From Gnetum montanum (taxonomy: Eukaryota; Streptophyta; Gnetopsida; Gnetales; Gnetaceae): a DNA stretch of 31,291 nt. The notes below the pieces were generated by a model. It had not been told where the DNA came from. It made no database searches and saw only the letters and a program-made list of their open reading frames with translations. A program made the translations under genes and the position numbers. Positions 18,075-29,879 of this stretch are shown one piece after another (the first letter of the stretch is position 1; each line of letters opens with the position of its first letter). The DNA lies in NCBI GenBank assembly GCA_015680685.1, contig MNCI01030530.1, forward strand, positions 281,065-312,355, given 5' to 3'.

Positions 18075-20138
18075 TATTGATGCATAACATTTGGATGCAC
18101 CAACACTAGGAAAGAAAACTCATTTTAGGAGACTATTGTCTAAGATGCCTCCCGTATGGGTATGGAAACCTGAGAATAGTTTCAACTAGAGAGGGCTACG
18201 TGGCCTTTTGAAAATAGTAAACAAAAAAATCTGGAATTTAAATTAAATGATTATCTCGAATACAATATGAAACTAAAAGAAATAAATTTTACCTAGTCCT
18301 ACTGATGCTACTGGTCTATCACTGCTAATGGTGTTCATTGTCAGGCAGGAAGACTATGACTGTAGCTTGAAGAGGAAGAGAGAGAAAGAGATCAAGCCTG
18401 TTATGGGAACATGCTGCCTTTCTTGGTCTCTGCTACAGCAGTTGTTAGTGTCATGGAGAGAGAGAGAGGGAGATCTTTGTTGTTTGCCACCTACTTGCTA
18501 TCTTAGAAAAATGAGTGGACCACTATGGGTGAGAGAAGAGAAGGCCCAATGTCACCTACCCTTGTCGTGCACTCATGTTGCACTTGAAAGAAATAAAAAC
18601 TATCTACCAAAGAAAAGGGAAAGAAACCGTAGGTTGCTATAGTCACATGCGTAACCACTTCTATAGAGGAGAGAGAGTAAGGCTACCCAATGTGCTATCT
18701 ACTGCTGAAGAGTCATATACCCACAGAGAAGAAGGAAATTGATGCCTATTGGTTTCCTCTCTGTTTCCTTTGCCTTCAGGATCTGATCCTCCATTGATTT
18801 AGGAGCCAAAGACCAATCCTTCATTGGCCATCCCTATCTACCATGTGTGCTATGGCCGTATCTGCTTTCTATCACGTGCTTGCAGCTAATAGGAAGCTTG
18901 CCACATGTAAGGAAACCATTGCCTGTTGGGTTCCCAGTTGCTTGTTGCCACTGTGTGCATTGTGCATCATGCGCATACCGTTAGGAAGAGAAAAGCCTGA
19001 TGTAGTGTTGTGAGTTAACAATTGGTTGATGCTGAGCCCAGCCCTACTGAGAGAGAAGGCTATCAAATCTCATCCAACCCAGCAACTGCCTACAGCACAT
19101 CTCCACTACCCCTCCAGGATTTGATCCCCCCTCCTCAAGAAAAAGAAACTATCCTCATTTATAGTTGCTAGGTCTACAGTTACAGCCACATCCTCCACCA
19201 TGAATGCAAGTAACACCCATGAAGTAATTACCACCACTTTCATGTTGAGACGTCCATGTTCTATCATAACCCCCAGCCATTACTACTACCATGAACACCC
19301 ATGTTGGTTCTATAACTGCAACCATGTCCAGCACCACCATCATCTGTCTTGCTTTCATTATTTTGCCGAAGCAGCAATTTCTAAAAGCCAACCTAAACCT
19401 TGAATTTTGGTAGCTCTTTTAATGCTTAGCTAGCAACTATTGGGCTAAAACGTGGAAGCCTTCAAGTTTATGACCAATAGTTAAGAATACCTTAGTCTCA
19501 ACCACTCTCAACAACTTTGGTACACATCAACTTTTACTTACCGGTATTCATGCGATAATGTTCCCTACTGAAAACAACATTTATTTGTATACATAATGGT
19601 CTTAATAACCATGAATATCCATGAATACATAATGGTCAACATTGATGTCTATGCTTAATTTTACATTTTATTTACTTATTTTAACTTCTTAAAGAATTTA
19701 TAAGGTAAAGTTACAAAATCAGCAACTTTAAAAGTGCATTCAACCAAATTTGTAATTGAATAACCCTTGTATCTTATACATAAAACAACTTAAACTATTT
19801 TAACTTTCATATTCATTAATATTTTGTGGTTTAAGTACTATTAACTTTTCAAAGAAAAGCCTAAATGGAGAATTAGAGAAGCCAAAGAAAGCTAAATGGA
19901 ATTCTTTTAGAAGTTATATCATTATTATCTTAGCCTTGTTTTAATAAAATAGGGTTAATTACATAAGTTTTCTTGGATCATTCACCTTNCTCACCTTTTC
20001 ATTTATTTAATTTTGTATAGTTTTATGTTGAATTCTTATGAATTAGATCTGTGCATTTTGACTACTTTGCAACTATAATGGCCTACATAAGCATTGATCA
20101 TGGCCTTATGCCTAGCATGGGTGAGGTTGACATCAACA
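18075..20138 (-). mobile_element. 5' LTR of the Athila-lineage element (~2.06 kb)
   Basis: On the minus strand it begins TGTTGATG (20138-20131) and ends CATCAATA (18082-18075), one C-to-T change from the perfect inverted terminus CATCAACA found on the opposite copy at 23044-23051. gag starts about 50 bases downstream. Length and position fit Athila, which has long LTRs. Bases 18077-19440 are repeated in inverted orientation at 21637-23057. No tRNA primer-binding site was recognised next to it. Confidence 0.7.
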
Positions 20139-20160
20139 CTTAGCCCCCAAACTTTAATTA
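20139..20160 (-). other. Polypurine-tract-like sequence abutting the outer LTR edge
   Basis: Minus strand: AAAGTTTGGGGGCTAAG directly before TGTTGATG. A polypurine tract is expected before a 3' LTR, not before a 5' LTR, so this LTR may be shared between two tandem internal regions. Confidence 0.5.
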
Positions 20161-21636
20161 CATGCAAGTGCATAGAACAAGATCACAAAAAATTTAAGAT
20201 GATGCAACAGATAGAGAATCAAAAACATCATAAAACACAGAAAAATTAAAACTTCAAAGAAAACTATACTAATCCAAACATGGTTAAAATAAACATATAA
20301 TCAAAAGAGAACTAGACGCAGGTCACCCAAACCACACCATCTTATTTAATTAAAATCCAAATATATAATTTATTATTTTAATGTCATAGATCTATATATA
20401 TAATTAAAATATAGCTAAGATTTCATTCCCAATCTTCTCTCAACCCAGGAAACTTTTTTTCCTATTGCTCTTGATTTTTGTGTTTCCTAAAGTTCAATCT
20501 ACTCTTTGGTCAATTTTAGGTAATCTGAATGAAATTCAAAATACTAGTATGGACTGAACATGCTACTACAAAGACAAGTGACACAATTCAATTATGATTC
20601 TCTCTCTTCTTTGCAAACTATTGCTTCCTTCTTTGCTTATATTCAGATAGATGAAACACCAGAGTCTCTGTGCTTTTCTTGCAATGAAATCCCTATTATG
20701 GGATTGGTGGGCAGTCTACTTCCCCATAACATTCTACAAGAAACCAACCATTTGGCACCTATTTCGTTGCTTCTTGTAATCATTGAAAAAAAAACATGGT
20801 GTTCCAATTATGTCCCTCATTAACTTCGAAAAAATAAAAAAAACAAAACATGTCATTCCACTTTCATCTCAAAGCTAAGTTTTTGTGGGTGGTTTCTATT
20901 TTGTTGTATGTGTCTTTTTTATAGAAGAAGTGTGATTTCTATTTTTGGAGAAAGATTGAAAGATTTGCTAAATAAGGACAAAATAACTCACATATAATGA
21001 TGATGGAAATTGATTGAGAGAATCAACTAATTTTGGTAAGTTGATTCACAAAATTAGGCTTTATTCTTATTTTATTCTGATTTTTTAACACTATTTATAT
21101 GGTAAATTATGTTAGTGGTACTTATTACATACTTGCAAAATTCGAAGGGTACTGATTGTTTTCCTTCAATAAAGAAAAGGTCAAGTATCTTAGAATTTTT
21201 ATCTTTTTACTTTCTTACTTTAAAGAGTTAGGTATCTTATATGATTAAGCTTTAAAATCAATGCAAAAAAGGGTATAGCATAGAATAATTTTATTTTATA
21301 AAGATGAAAGAATAATAATCATGTGATTAGTAGTTCTAGGGCAAATTTTTCCAATGAAGAAATTTACTTTATAAGTGTATTAGAATCCAAAATAATTGTA
21401 ATACAAGTATACTCTAAGATATGCATTTAATTAGAACTTTATAACTCAACATTACCCATTAGAATTGAACCCATTTGGAGTTTTCAAATCAAGAGTCCTA
21501 GCACTATCAAGCATATAAACAAGTAAAAGAACTAGAGTTTGAAAAATGTGTTGCTTAGTTTGTCAATGCAAACAAGCTCTTCCATATTTTACCATGTTTA
21601 ATTAGTAGAAGAACTAAAGCTTAAACAACACATAAT
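20161..21636. other. AT-rich spacer between inverted LTR arms, no gene
   Basis: No domain is recognisable on either strand. It could be the 3' noncoding tail of a second Athila copy. Near its right end a block of about 30 bases (TGTTGCTTAGTTTGTCAATG at about 21549) recurs at about 21638 (TTGTTGCTTAGTTTATCAAT), an ~88-bp direct duplication. A run of A occurs around 20787-20840. Confidence 0.5.
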
Positions 21637-22633
21637 TGTTGCTTAGTTTATCAATGCAAGTAAGCTTCAAAAGAGCTACCAAAATTCAAGGTTTAGTTTG
21701 GCTTTTAGAAACTACTGCTCCTACAAAATAATGGAAGCAAGAGAGATGATGGTGGTGCTAGATGTGCCAGCAGTTATAGAACTGACATGGGTGCTCATAG
21801 AAATGATAATGGCTAGGGGTTACGATAGAATGTCAATGTCTCAATGTGAAAGTGGTGGTAATTGCTTCATGGGAATTATGTGCATTCATGGTGGAGGACA
21901 TGGCCATAAATATAGACCTAGAGACTATAAATGAGGATAATTTCTTTTTCTTGAGGAAGGGGGATCAGATCTTAGAGGGGCAACAAAGATGCACTGCACA
22001 CGATTACTAGGCTAGAAGAGATCTAGTAGCCTTCTCCCTCGATAGGGCCAGGCTCAACATCAGCCAGTGTTCAACTCACAACACTACAACAGGCTTTTCT
22101 CTTCCTAACAGTAGGCACACAATGCATGGTGCACACGGTGGCAGTAGGCAACTGGGAACCTCGAAGGCAACAGTTTCCCTCTCCTCTTTGGGTGATGCAA
22201 TTAGTGGCAAGCTTCCTATTAGCTGTAGGTGTGCAACAGAAAGTAGATGTGTCCACAACACATGTGGTAGACAAGGGTGGCCAATGGAGGATCAGCCTCT
22301 AGCTCCCAAATTAGTGGAGGATCAAATTATAGAGGTGAAGGTAGCAAAGAGAAAACCTGCAGGTAGTAATTTCTTTCTTCTCTATGGGTGCATGACTCTC
22401 TAGTAGTAGACAACACGTTGGGTAGCCTCACTCTCTCTTCTTTGTGGTAGTAGCTACACGTGCAACTGCAGTAGGTGGTGGTTTCTTTCCCTTTACTTGG
22501 TAGATAGTTTCTATTTCTTTTGAGTGCAACATGCATGCACTGTAGGGGCAGGTAACATTGGGCCTCCTCTTCTCCCACCCACAATGGTTTGTTCCTTATT
22601 TTGAAGATCATAGGTAGGTGGCATACAATAGAG

Positions 22634-22672
<39 letters not shown>

Positions 22673-23057
22673 CAATAGCAACAACTACCATAGCAGAGAC
22701 CAAGAGAGGTAGCACATTTTTGTAGTAGGCTTGATCTCTTTCTCTCTCTTCCTCTTTAGGTAGCAATCACAGTCTTCCTACCCGGTAGTGAACACCATCA
22801 ATAACGACGGACCGACAGCATCAACGAGACTAGGAAAATTTATTTCTTTTAGTTACATATTTTATTTGAGATAATCATTTAATTTAAATTTTAGATTTTT
22901 TTTGTTTACTATTTTCAAAAGGCCACGTAGCCCTTTCTAGCTGAGACTATTCTTAGGTTTCTGTACCCATATGGGAGGTGCCCTAGGCAATAGTCTCCTA
23001 AAATGAGTTTTCTTTCTCGATGTTGGTGCATCCAAATTTTATGCATCAACATCAACA
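21637..23057 (+). mobile_element. Partial LTR, opposite orientation copy of the Athila LTR
   Basis: Reverse-complement match to 18077-19440 through most of its length: the AGAGCTACCAAAATTCAAGG block (21671 versus minus 19415), GGTGGTAATTGCTTCATGGG, AAGGCCACGTAGCC, and TCCTAAAATGAGTTTTCTTT. It ends in CATCAACATCAACA (23044-23057). The first ~650 bases of the full LTR are missing or unrecognisable, so it is 5'-truncated or rearranged. Confidence 0.75.
22641..22670. repeat. (TC)15 microsatellite
   Basis: A pure dinucleotide run inside the right LTR arm. The left arm has only short GAGAGA tracts at the matching place (about 18452-18470), so the array expanded after the copies separated. Confidence 0.9.
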
Positions 23058-23399
23058 TATATGAAATCAAGCGTGGCGAGGAAGCATTAGTGATGAACCT
23101 ATCGTGATATTTTGTATTCTTTCTTAATGTCTCTCAAGTCAATCATCCAAATATCAACAAATAGGAGAATAAGAAACACCCCAAAGAAAAATTCATGTGA
23201 CAAATAAAAAAGCCTAATAGCCTAGAATTTGCATTGTAATTTGATAAGAACTTAAAGGGAGAAACAATTTCTTGTTTTCCCATCAAAAATCCTACCTTAT
23301 GTCCTTATTCTCATAAAATTTTGGACATTTCTTCATGTGTAGAGATGGAATTTATAGCCCATAATGCTGGAATTCCATTTAAGCCAACTTGTGGAGCTT
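23058..23399. other. Non-coding DNA right of the inverted repeat
   Basis: No ORF or domain. TGGCGAGGAAGC near 23074 is faintly like the TGGCG start of tRNA primer sites, but it is about 17 bases from the LTR end and is not convincing. Confidence 0.4.
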
Positions 23400-23700
23400 A
23401 AAATGTAAACACGCTAGAAAAATTGGCAGAAAAAGATCAAAAACATTGGTGGCATGTATGTTGGAATTTAGGCCATGAAAACATCCCAAATATGCCATCA
23501 AATTTGATAAGAAAGGTCAAAAAATTTGGTGGTTAATATGTTGCAATTTTTGGATGGTGAAAGTGTCAAATACATTGGTGTTTCATGTCTAAAAGATCAA
23601 AAACATTGGTGCATCATACGTTACAAATTTTTACCACAAAAGCTTCCAAAATGTTGTAGAATTTATCAAAAATTTGGCAACAATCATGGTGGAATCAATT
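23400..23700. repeat. ~80-bp tandem repeat, 3 to 4 copies
   Basis: GATCAAAAACATTGGTGG at 23435, GGTCAAAAAATTTGGTGG at 23515 and GATCAAAAACATTGGTGC at 23595 are spaced exactly 80 bases. Each is followed by a GTTGGAATTT/GTTGCAATTT/GTTACAAATTT block. A weaker fourth unit (TATCAAAAATTTGG) starts at about 23663. Confidence 0.7.
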
Positions 23701-24420
23701 AATAATGAATTGGGACATGCATAGCCTATTTAAAGCAAAATTTGCTTCATTATAAGGACTTTTGGGTTTTTGAAACTCTTCAAAACTTGAGACTTTTGAG
23801 AGAGAGAGAGATCTAAGAGTCCAAAGCCATCTTCAAGAGCAGATCACTAGAAGCATCAAGATCTTGTTGTAGCATGAGTGAACCAGGCATATTTGGCAAG
23901 ATTGCAAGACACACACTATCGATCCATAAATCAGATTTTCATTTTCATTTTCATTTTCAAGGAGCTATGAAAAAATTGTAGTTCCAAATTTTGTACTCTG
24001 TAAACCCTCTATTTTCATAGCATTAATACAAATCTTTTGTAGTGTTTTGGTTCATTTACTTATTATTTTCTACCATTTCATTTCAACGTAGGCTCTGTTA
24101 TTTATGCATTTTCTTGCTTATTTTTATTGTAATTTCATTGTAATAATAGACCCTCCAAGTCCTCAAGTGATAGGCAAGACTATTTGAGATGCTCTGAATC
24201 CTTTTTTGAGACCCATTGGATTTGGTGTTAAACTATTTCGCATGAAAATTTTTGGCCCTCCAACATTGAACATTTTCATTACTGCAATGAGCATTGATGA
24301 CACTACATGATTATATGATAACAAAATGTTATCTTCTAAGTCTCTTCATTGCAACTATTCATCTTGGTGAAGAATAAAGGTAAATTTTGGATAGTGTGGA
24401 TATAGATGCTTATAGATAAT
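23701..24420 (+). other. Possible LTR remnant or promoter-like non-coding DNA
   Basis: TATTTAAA near 23728, a GA run near 23800, four TTTTCA units at 23936-23959 and an AT-rich, poly(A)-signal-like area follow the 80-bp repeats. That layout suggests the U3/R part of another plus-strand LTR, but I could not define ends. No coding frame. Confidence 0.3.
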
Positions 24421-25353
24421 TGATGAGTGGTGAGGTACCCCCTACATCCAACCATACGAATCACAAAGCATTCACACATGATCCAATTGAATTCCGTGGA
24501 CTTTATAGTTTTCGGTGCACTAGTCTTCTAAGTAGTGAACCTTGCCCTAAGGTCATTCGTTGTCTTCCCGATTACACTTGTGAAGTACAAAGGTATGATT
24601 AAGTGAAATTGAGGCATATAATTTTTATCATTTTATATTATATGTTCTTTGGTGCTTTGAAGAGATAAAGTAATTTAATGACTAATCTAAATTAACTAAT
24701 CAACTGATCTCTAACTGGTCTTAACATAAGCATCCAACCCCACTTTTTGTACATGTCCTAAACCCCCATATCCACTACTGGGTTACCAAGCGCTATGCTA
24801 CTGTGCGTACTAAGCAATAATGCTGCTGGGATTACCAAGAAAATACATGTTACATTCAAAGTAGTTGTACTTATGTAATTAATCTATCTAGCGTATCTCA
24901 CTTAATTACCTCATTAGGAAAATTACTAGAAAACATTGAATAAATAATTAAAAATATTAAATGCATGAATAAATATTTAAACTATCTAGAATGCTGCAAG
25001 GTTTATCAAGAAGCTCGTCTTTATTACCACACACACTGTCATGCTCAAGTACAATAGTGCTTAAATAAAGATCCATACACTCAATGACTCCTATTGCGGG
25101 CACTTGAGAGAAATATTCTAACTTCCAAATGTAAAAATTGTAAGAATTTAGCTACTATTCTCAATCTGATTCCATAAATGCAACTAGTGAGCATGTATTT
25201 ATAGGCCAAGACAAACCCTTGTGTTGATGAGCCTATGTCGACAAGGCTACATTGATGCAATAGACTGCATCAACAGGGCCTAGTTGACAAGGCCTAGTCG
25301 ATGCAACAAACCATATTTCAACAACAACCTTTATCTATTATGGCACCTCATTC
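24421..25353 (-). mobile_element. LTR, TGATGAGT family, copy 3
   Basis: Starts with the intact terminus TGATGAGTGGTGAGGTACC (reverse of the copy 1 end) and continues TCCAACCATACGAATC. It shares GGTTACCAAGCGCTATGCTA and GGGATTACCAAG near 24780-24840, and a minus-strand TATAAATA near 25198. The far end is approximate. In the place of the copy 1 palindrome it has an inverted pair TTGATGCA/TGCATCAA at 25252-25273 within GTCGACAAGGC-type repeats. Confidence 0.65.
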
Positions 25354-25562
25354 TAGTTGTTTATGGTTTTGGGATGTGCTCTTATTAAATCATTCACAAG
25401 TGGGAAATTTGTCCTACGAGAAGAAATCTTTTAGTTTATAAATATGCCTTTAAATAAAATAATATTATTTTCAAATGATAATTCCTTTTAAGTTTTAACA
25501 ACTATCTTTGAATGATCCTAATTATCTAAAGCACTAGTACCAGTCCTCAACCAAAGTGCTAG
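25354..25562. other. Spacer between LTR copies 3 and 4
   Basis: AT-rich, without ORF, polypurine tract or primer site. Confidence 0.4.
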
Positions 25563-26373
25563 TGATGAGCAACAAAGTAATCCTACATCCAACCATACAA
25601 ATCATAAATGTTCACATATAATTCCATCGAATTACGAGAACTGAGATAAGTTGGATGCCTTAGATAGTTAATAAATAGATCATTAAATGTTTTCTTCATA
25701 GTCACACTTATGTAGGTTTAAGGTGTATCATCATGATAGAGGTACATGATCAAATTTTATTATTAAAATATTAAAATTATTACAATATTAAGCTAATTAA
25801 CTTAAGTGCAAAAAATTAATTTAATCTAGCCTAAGCATAAAGCATCTACTCCCCACTTTTCGTACACATTCTGAACATATAATAATATTGTTGGATTTCC
25901 AAGTTTTTATTGCTAGGCATACTAAATGATCCATTGTTGGGATTACTAAGTGTTAGTACATGTGTGCTTTATACTCATGCACATTACTTATATGCAATGA
26001 AATAAAATACTCATCCATGTGCATAAGAAGTAAAGGAATAATTAAAGTAAAGTGCAATAATGAAAATTTAAAAATAATCCAAGTGCTACTGTGCATAAAA
26101 TAAATATCGATTTTATTGTTGTCATGCAAGTATGTTTAAGTATATTAAGCACTTGAATAAAATTCCATTCAATCCATACTGCAAACACTTGTTAGAAAAT
26201 TCTAACTATTATGGAATCAAACTAACAAGGTTTCACTAAATAATAATCAAATGTTACCCTAATTGTAGCTATATAAGCATTTCTAAGACTTGTGTCAATA
26301 CTTATGTGTTGATGAAGTTAGGGCTATGTTAATGTTGATGTGTCAATGCCACTAACTGAAACAATGTTCATCA
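25563..26373 (-). mobile_element. LTR, TGATGAGT family, copy 4
   Basis: Begins TGATGAGC and shares CCTACATCCAACCATAC with copy 3. It also has TTATTGCTAGGCATACTAA and GGGATTACTAAGTG blocks near 25908-25950 and a TATA-like site near 26268, and it ends GTTCATCA (26366-26373). Length is 811 bp. No target duplication or internal domain is visible, so it is probably an old solo LTR. Confidence 0.6.
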
Positions 26374-29300
26374 TATGTAAAGTAATAATCAAACTAGCTT
26401 TTTTATTGTTTAACATGCTATAAATTTATCAAGAGGCTAAATTAAAATGGTTGGTGGTTAGATTCAATCACCTCATCACATATTTCAAAGTGTTGCTCAT
26501 CACATATGTAAACTCTCTATATTGGTAATCAAAAAAATTATACATGAGCAACATCATGGTCATGTATATATGTAGTAATAAGAATTGGAAAAATTGTTTA
26601 ATCCATAAAAAATTACCAAATTTAAACCTTAATTTTAGTTTAAAAAATATCCAACTTTGTGTTTGATCCCTTTATCTTACGAAAACCTTTTTCACTCTAC
26701 ATTATTTTGATAGTCTAACTAGCCTTGTTAATTTTAAAGGCTTACTAGGATTTGTTCAAGTCTAATATTAGCACTAAAATCCCCAAAAATGCAAATTTTT
26801 CTCATATAAGAAAAAAAAATCGTAAATCCATTATAAGAAATTAAAAAGTAAATTTCCTTGATAGGTTTTCGTTGTTATAAAAAAAAAATTCTTGAGAAAC
26901 ACAACAATAAGAAGTTAAGAAAAAAAAAACCTTTCCATGGGCTACTTGAATCCAAAAATATTACTTGTATTTGTTCACTTTTTCAATTTTTATATACTAT
27001 TGTATGATATTGCAAATCAAAATATCTAAGCCACTAGAATGTCTTCTACTTTCAACTTTTCTTCAATAAGAAACTAAAAAATTTTGAAAACCTAGACATA
27101 AAAGATCATTGGAGTTGTTCCTATGCCATGTTTTAGCAATCCTAAAACTATTGAAATTACTTTAAGAAGATTAATTATGCAAACCAATATTCTTATATGC
27201 TACAAAGTCATTAATACTTTAAAAAATCACATCGCATGAATTTAATTCCCTATTTAATATTTTTAATAACTGCAATATATTTGACATTAAGGTAAGCAAT
27301 TTTTCGTCCCTCTCTTACCTTTTTTAGTTTCTTCCATTCTTTAAATTTCTTAGCATATTCTTTACATGAATGGTCTTCAATTTATCATAAGTTCTAAATT
27401 TTTAGATTGTGCCAATTATCCCAAAATTCTTCTCTTACTCTATCATCCTTAAATCTAATAATAATATGATGACTATTTTCTCCCTCATGATCTCTTCTAC
27501 AAGTATTTAATATGGGGGACTACCTTAACATATTCAATTTTTCTTCCAATATATTAGGAATTTCTATGATTATATTTTTCTTGTTCCTTTCAGGTTCTTC
27601 AATAATGTGTAGATTCGATGCTTTCTTTTCCCATTTTTTAATATGATCTCACTTAGCTATTATGGAGTATGATTGACATTTTTGTGTTAAACCTATTCCT
27701 ATGTGTGCGATGCATTATCTATCTTTATTTCCAATATTGTAAAATTTTCAAGGATCTTTTTTTGTTAATTTTCTAAATGATTTGGTAAAAATTTCATTTG
27801 CATAATAAAATTCTCAACGAGGTTTTGTCGATAGTTCACTTTTGTGATTATCATTTTTTTACTCTACTAGAGGATCTCCAAGTGTTTCATTTTTTTTAGC
27901 ATCATTTCTACTTTTGTGATTATTTTCATTATTTTTTTCTTATTTCATTCCTAACAAAATAAAGAATTTGCAATCTCAGAAACTAGCTCTTCTTTGCTTA
28001 TTAACTTTTTCTTACTTGGCATCTAGAAAAACATAGGTTGTAAAATGACCAAACACAAGTTTTTGATCAAAATGTGTGCACAATGCCTTTAATAGAAAAA
28101 TATCTTTTAAAAGTAGAAGTTAATGATGTGTTCCTTCCAACCCTCAGAATTTTGAAGAAAACCAAGAATCCAAAATGCATAATAAATGAAATTGATGTCT
28201 TCCTCATTGAAAAGGTTTTGAATGAGAGAAAAATGTTCATTTTGCTAAAACTAGCTTAGAAGATCAAAACTCAGTCCATGTAAAGGGAAAACTTTACCCT
28301 ATTAGATGAGAGTCTATTATAGGAATCTTGTAACTATTTTTGATTATACAATTTAATTCCTCTTGAGAAATCTTATAACTATTTAAGTGGGAAAGGGGTG
28401 TTAAACTCTAAAAACTAAATTATAATACTAAAAAAATTCAAATACATCATATCATCGAATAGAAACCCTAAAAAAAAGTTTAATGGTTTTGGGGATGTCT
28501 TTTCAAGTTGTTTTCCTTATAGCCAATCCTTAAAAACCTATCCTCTAGGATAGAAAAAAGATTAGGCCTTGCCCTTATTTAGAAGCTTCCTTATGGGTTC
28601 TCACTACTTCCTAAAAGATTTCTTATAGAAAAAACTTTCTTTAAAGATCAAAGAACACATCATTCAGAAATAATGAATAAGTGGTTGAAGATATTTGCAA
28701 ATGCAAAGAAAGAAAGTAGACAAAGTAAGTTGATTACCAAGAATGACTTTATTAATTCTTAAATAAAATTTGTTAAAAATTTTTGATATCCATTTTTAAG
28801 CATGATAAGAGTACACATACTAAAAAAACATGAGAAAATAAGTTTTTACTCCTACAAAGAAGACATTGAATAATTCTCATATGTTTAAGATAAGTACCGA
28901 AAGAAAGACCTTGATGAATAAGATAACATTAAAAAATAAATTTAGGAAAGGTAGAAGCTCTCCAAATATCTTTTATTTTCTTCAAAAGTGTGATAATAAT
29001 TGCATTTTCTAGGCTTTATTAATTTTTTATAAATAAAATCATTCTTTCTAATAAATTGGTAAGCAAGGTTGAAATTATGAAGAAAACACATTTTCCATCA
29101 TTCAAAAAAAATATTTGGAAAAGTCTAATGCAAACTAGTATTACCTTTAAATAAATTATCAAGATAAGAAATTAAATTTTTAAAATTCTTTTTTCTCTTT
29201 CTATTCAAATGGTGAGATCCCATTCTTGGATGTTATTGAAATGCAATCATTTCTTGCGTAAAAATGCTACATTACTTGGAAATAACTTGATCACTCATAT

Positions 29301-29386
29301 AACATGGAGAATAATGAGGAATGAACAAGGAAAGAAGTAGAAAAAGAAAATAATGGAAAAAATTTATCGATGTTTGGTAGGTACAT
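26374..29386. other. 3-kb AT-rich stretch with nothing identifiable
   Basis: Very AT-rich, with many short poly-A and poly-T runs. I scanned both strands and found no frame with a recognisable domain, no LTR ends and no tandem repeat. A minus-strand stretch at about 27270-27480 (REEFWDNWHNLKI, KEYAKKFKEWKK) looks faintly protein-like but is full of stops. It is probably very old transposon sequence. Confidence 0.5.
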
Positions 29387-29710
29387 TGTAATGCCCTCTA
29401 GGTTATCTTTCTATGACACTTAGGACTTAGAGGCAATCTAGCACTATCACCACTGTTAGGCTATCTAGCTGAAGGGGTGATCAATCCCTTCTTATCCTAC
29501 TTCACTCAACCCTTGACACTTGCCAATCTTGGCTCTACAACTCCATGTTGATACAACCTCTAAACCTTACCTTAAATGCCACAAGTCAAACCCATTTCCA
29601 AGGGGTACCATGAATAGGTGTAACTCCTCATAATAAGGTACACCTTCTTCTAAAGGCTAATTACATTATTATAGCATAATTCCATCCTTAACAAGGGATA
29701 GGACATTATA
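29387..29710 (-). mobile_element. 3' LTR of a chromovirus (~324 bp)
   Basis: On the minus strand it begins TATAATGTCC (from TGTAATGTCC by one change) and ends GGGCATTACA, an inverted pair TGTAATG/CATTACA. A polypurine tract lies directly upstream and the element's integrase precedes it. The short length fits chromoviruses. Confidence 0.72.
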
Positions 29711-29726
29711 ATCTACCCCCCTTAAG
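29711..29726 (-). other. Polypurine tract of the chromovirus
   Basis: Minus strand CTTAAGGGGGGTAGAT immediately before the LTR start: six G in a purine-rich run at the correct place. Confidence 0.7.
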
Positions 29727-29879
29727 CATCCAACTCATCCTCAAGTGCTCTCACTATGTCCAGTTGTTCAACAACTGCTTCACCATTTTTCTTCTCATTC
29801 TTTGCTTCATTATTATCTATACATAAAGAAAAATTATAGGTTAATAAATGTAATTTCTTACCTAAGAATATTGTAATTC

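Noticed and set aside
20560-20823. 87-codon plus-strand frame in the inverted-repeat loop
   Set aside because: No domain, no repeat support and ordinary AT-rich surroundings. Likely chance.
19155-21934. Matching 78-codon frames (19155-19391 minus and 21698-21934 plus) as a conserved small gene
   Set aside because: They are the same stretch of the inverted LTR arms. Differences between them are largely amino-acid changing, so no coding constraint is visible; the repeat explains the match.
22641-22670. TC tract as a promoter element
   Set aside because: A pure microsatellite inside a retroelement LTR with no gene downstream.
18075-23057. A cut-and-paste DNA transposon with 1.4-kb terminal inverted repeats
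   Set aside because: No transposase frame lies between the arms, and the left arm is directly joined to gag with TG...CA type ends, so inverted LTRs explain it better.
28074-28259. 61-codon plus-strand frame
   Set aside because: Lys/Ile/Leu-rich translation of AT-rich DNA, with no homology recognised and no flanking gene signals.
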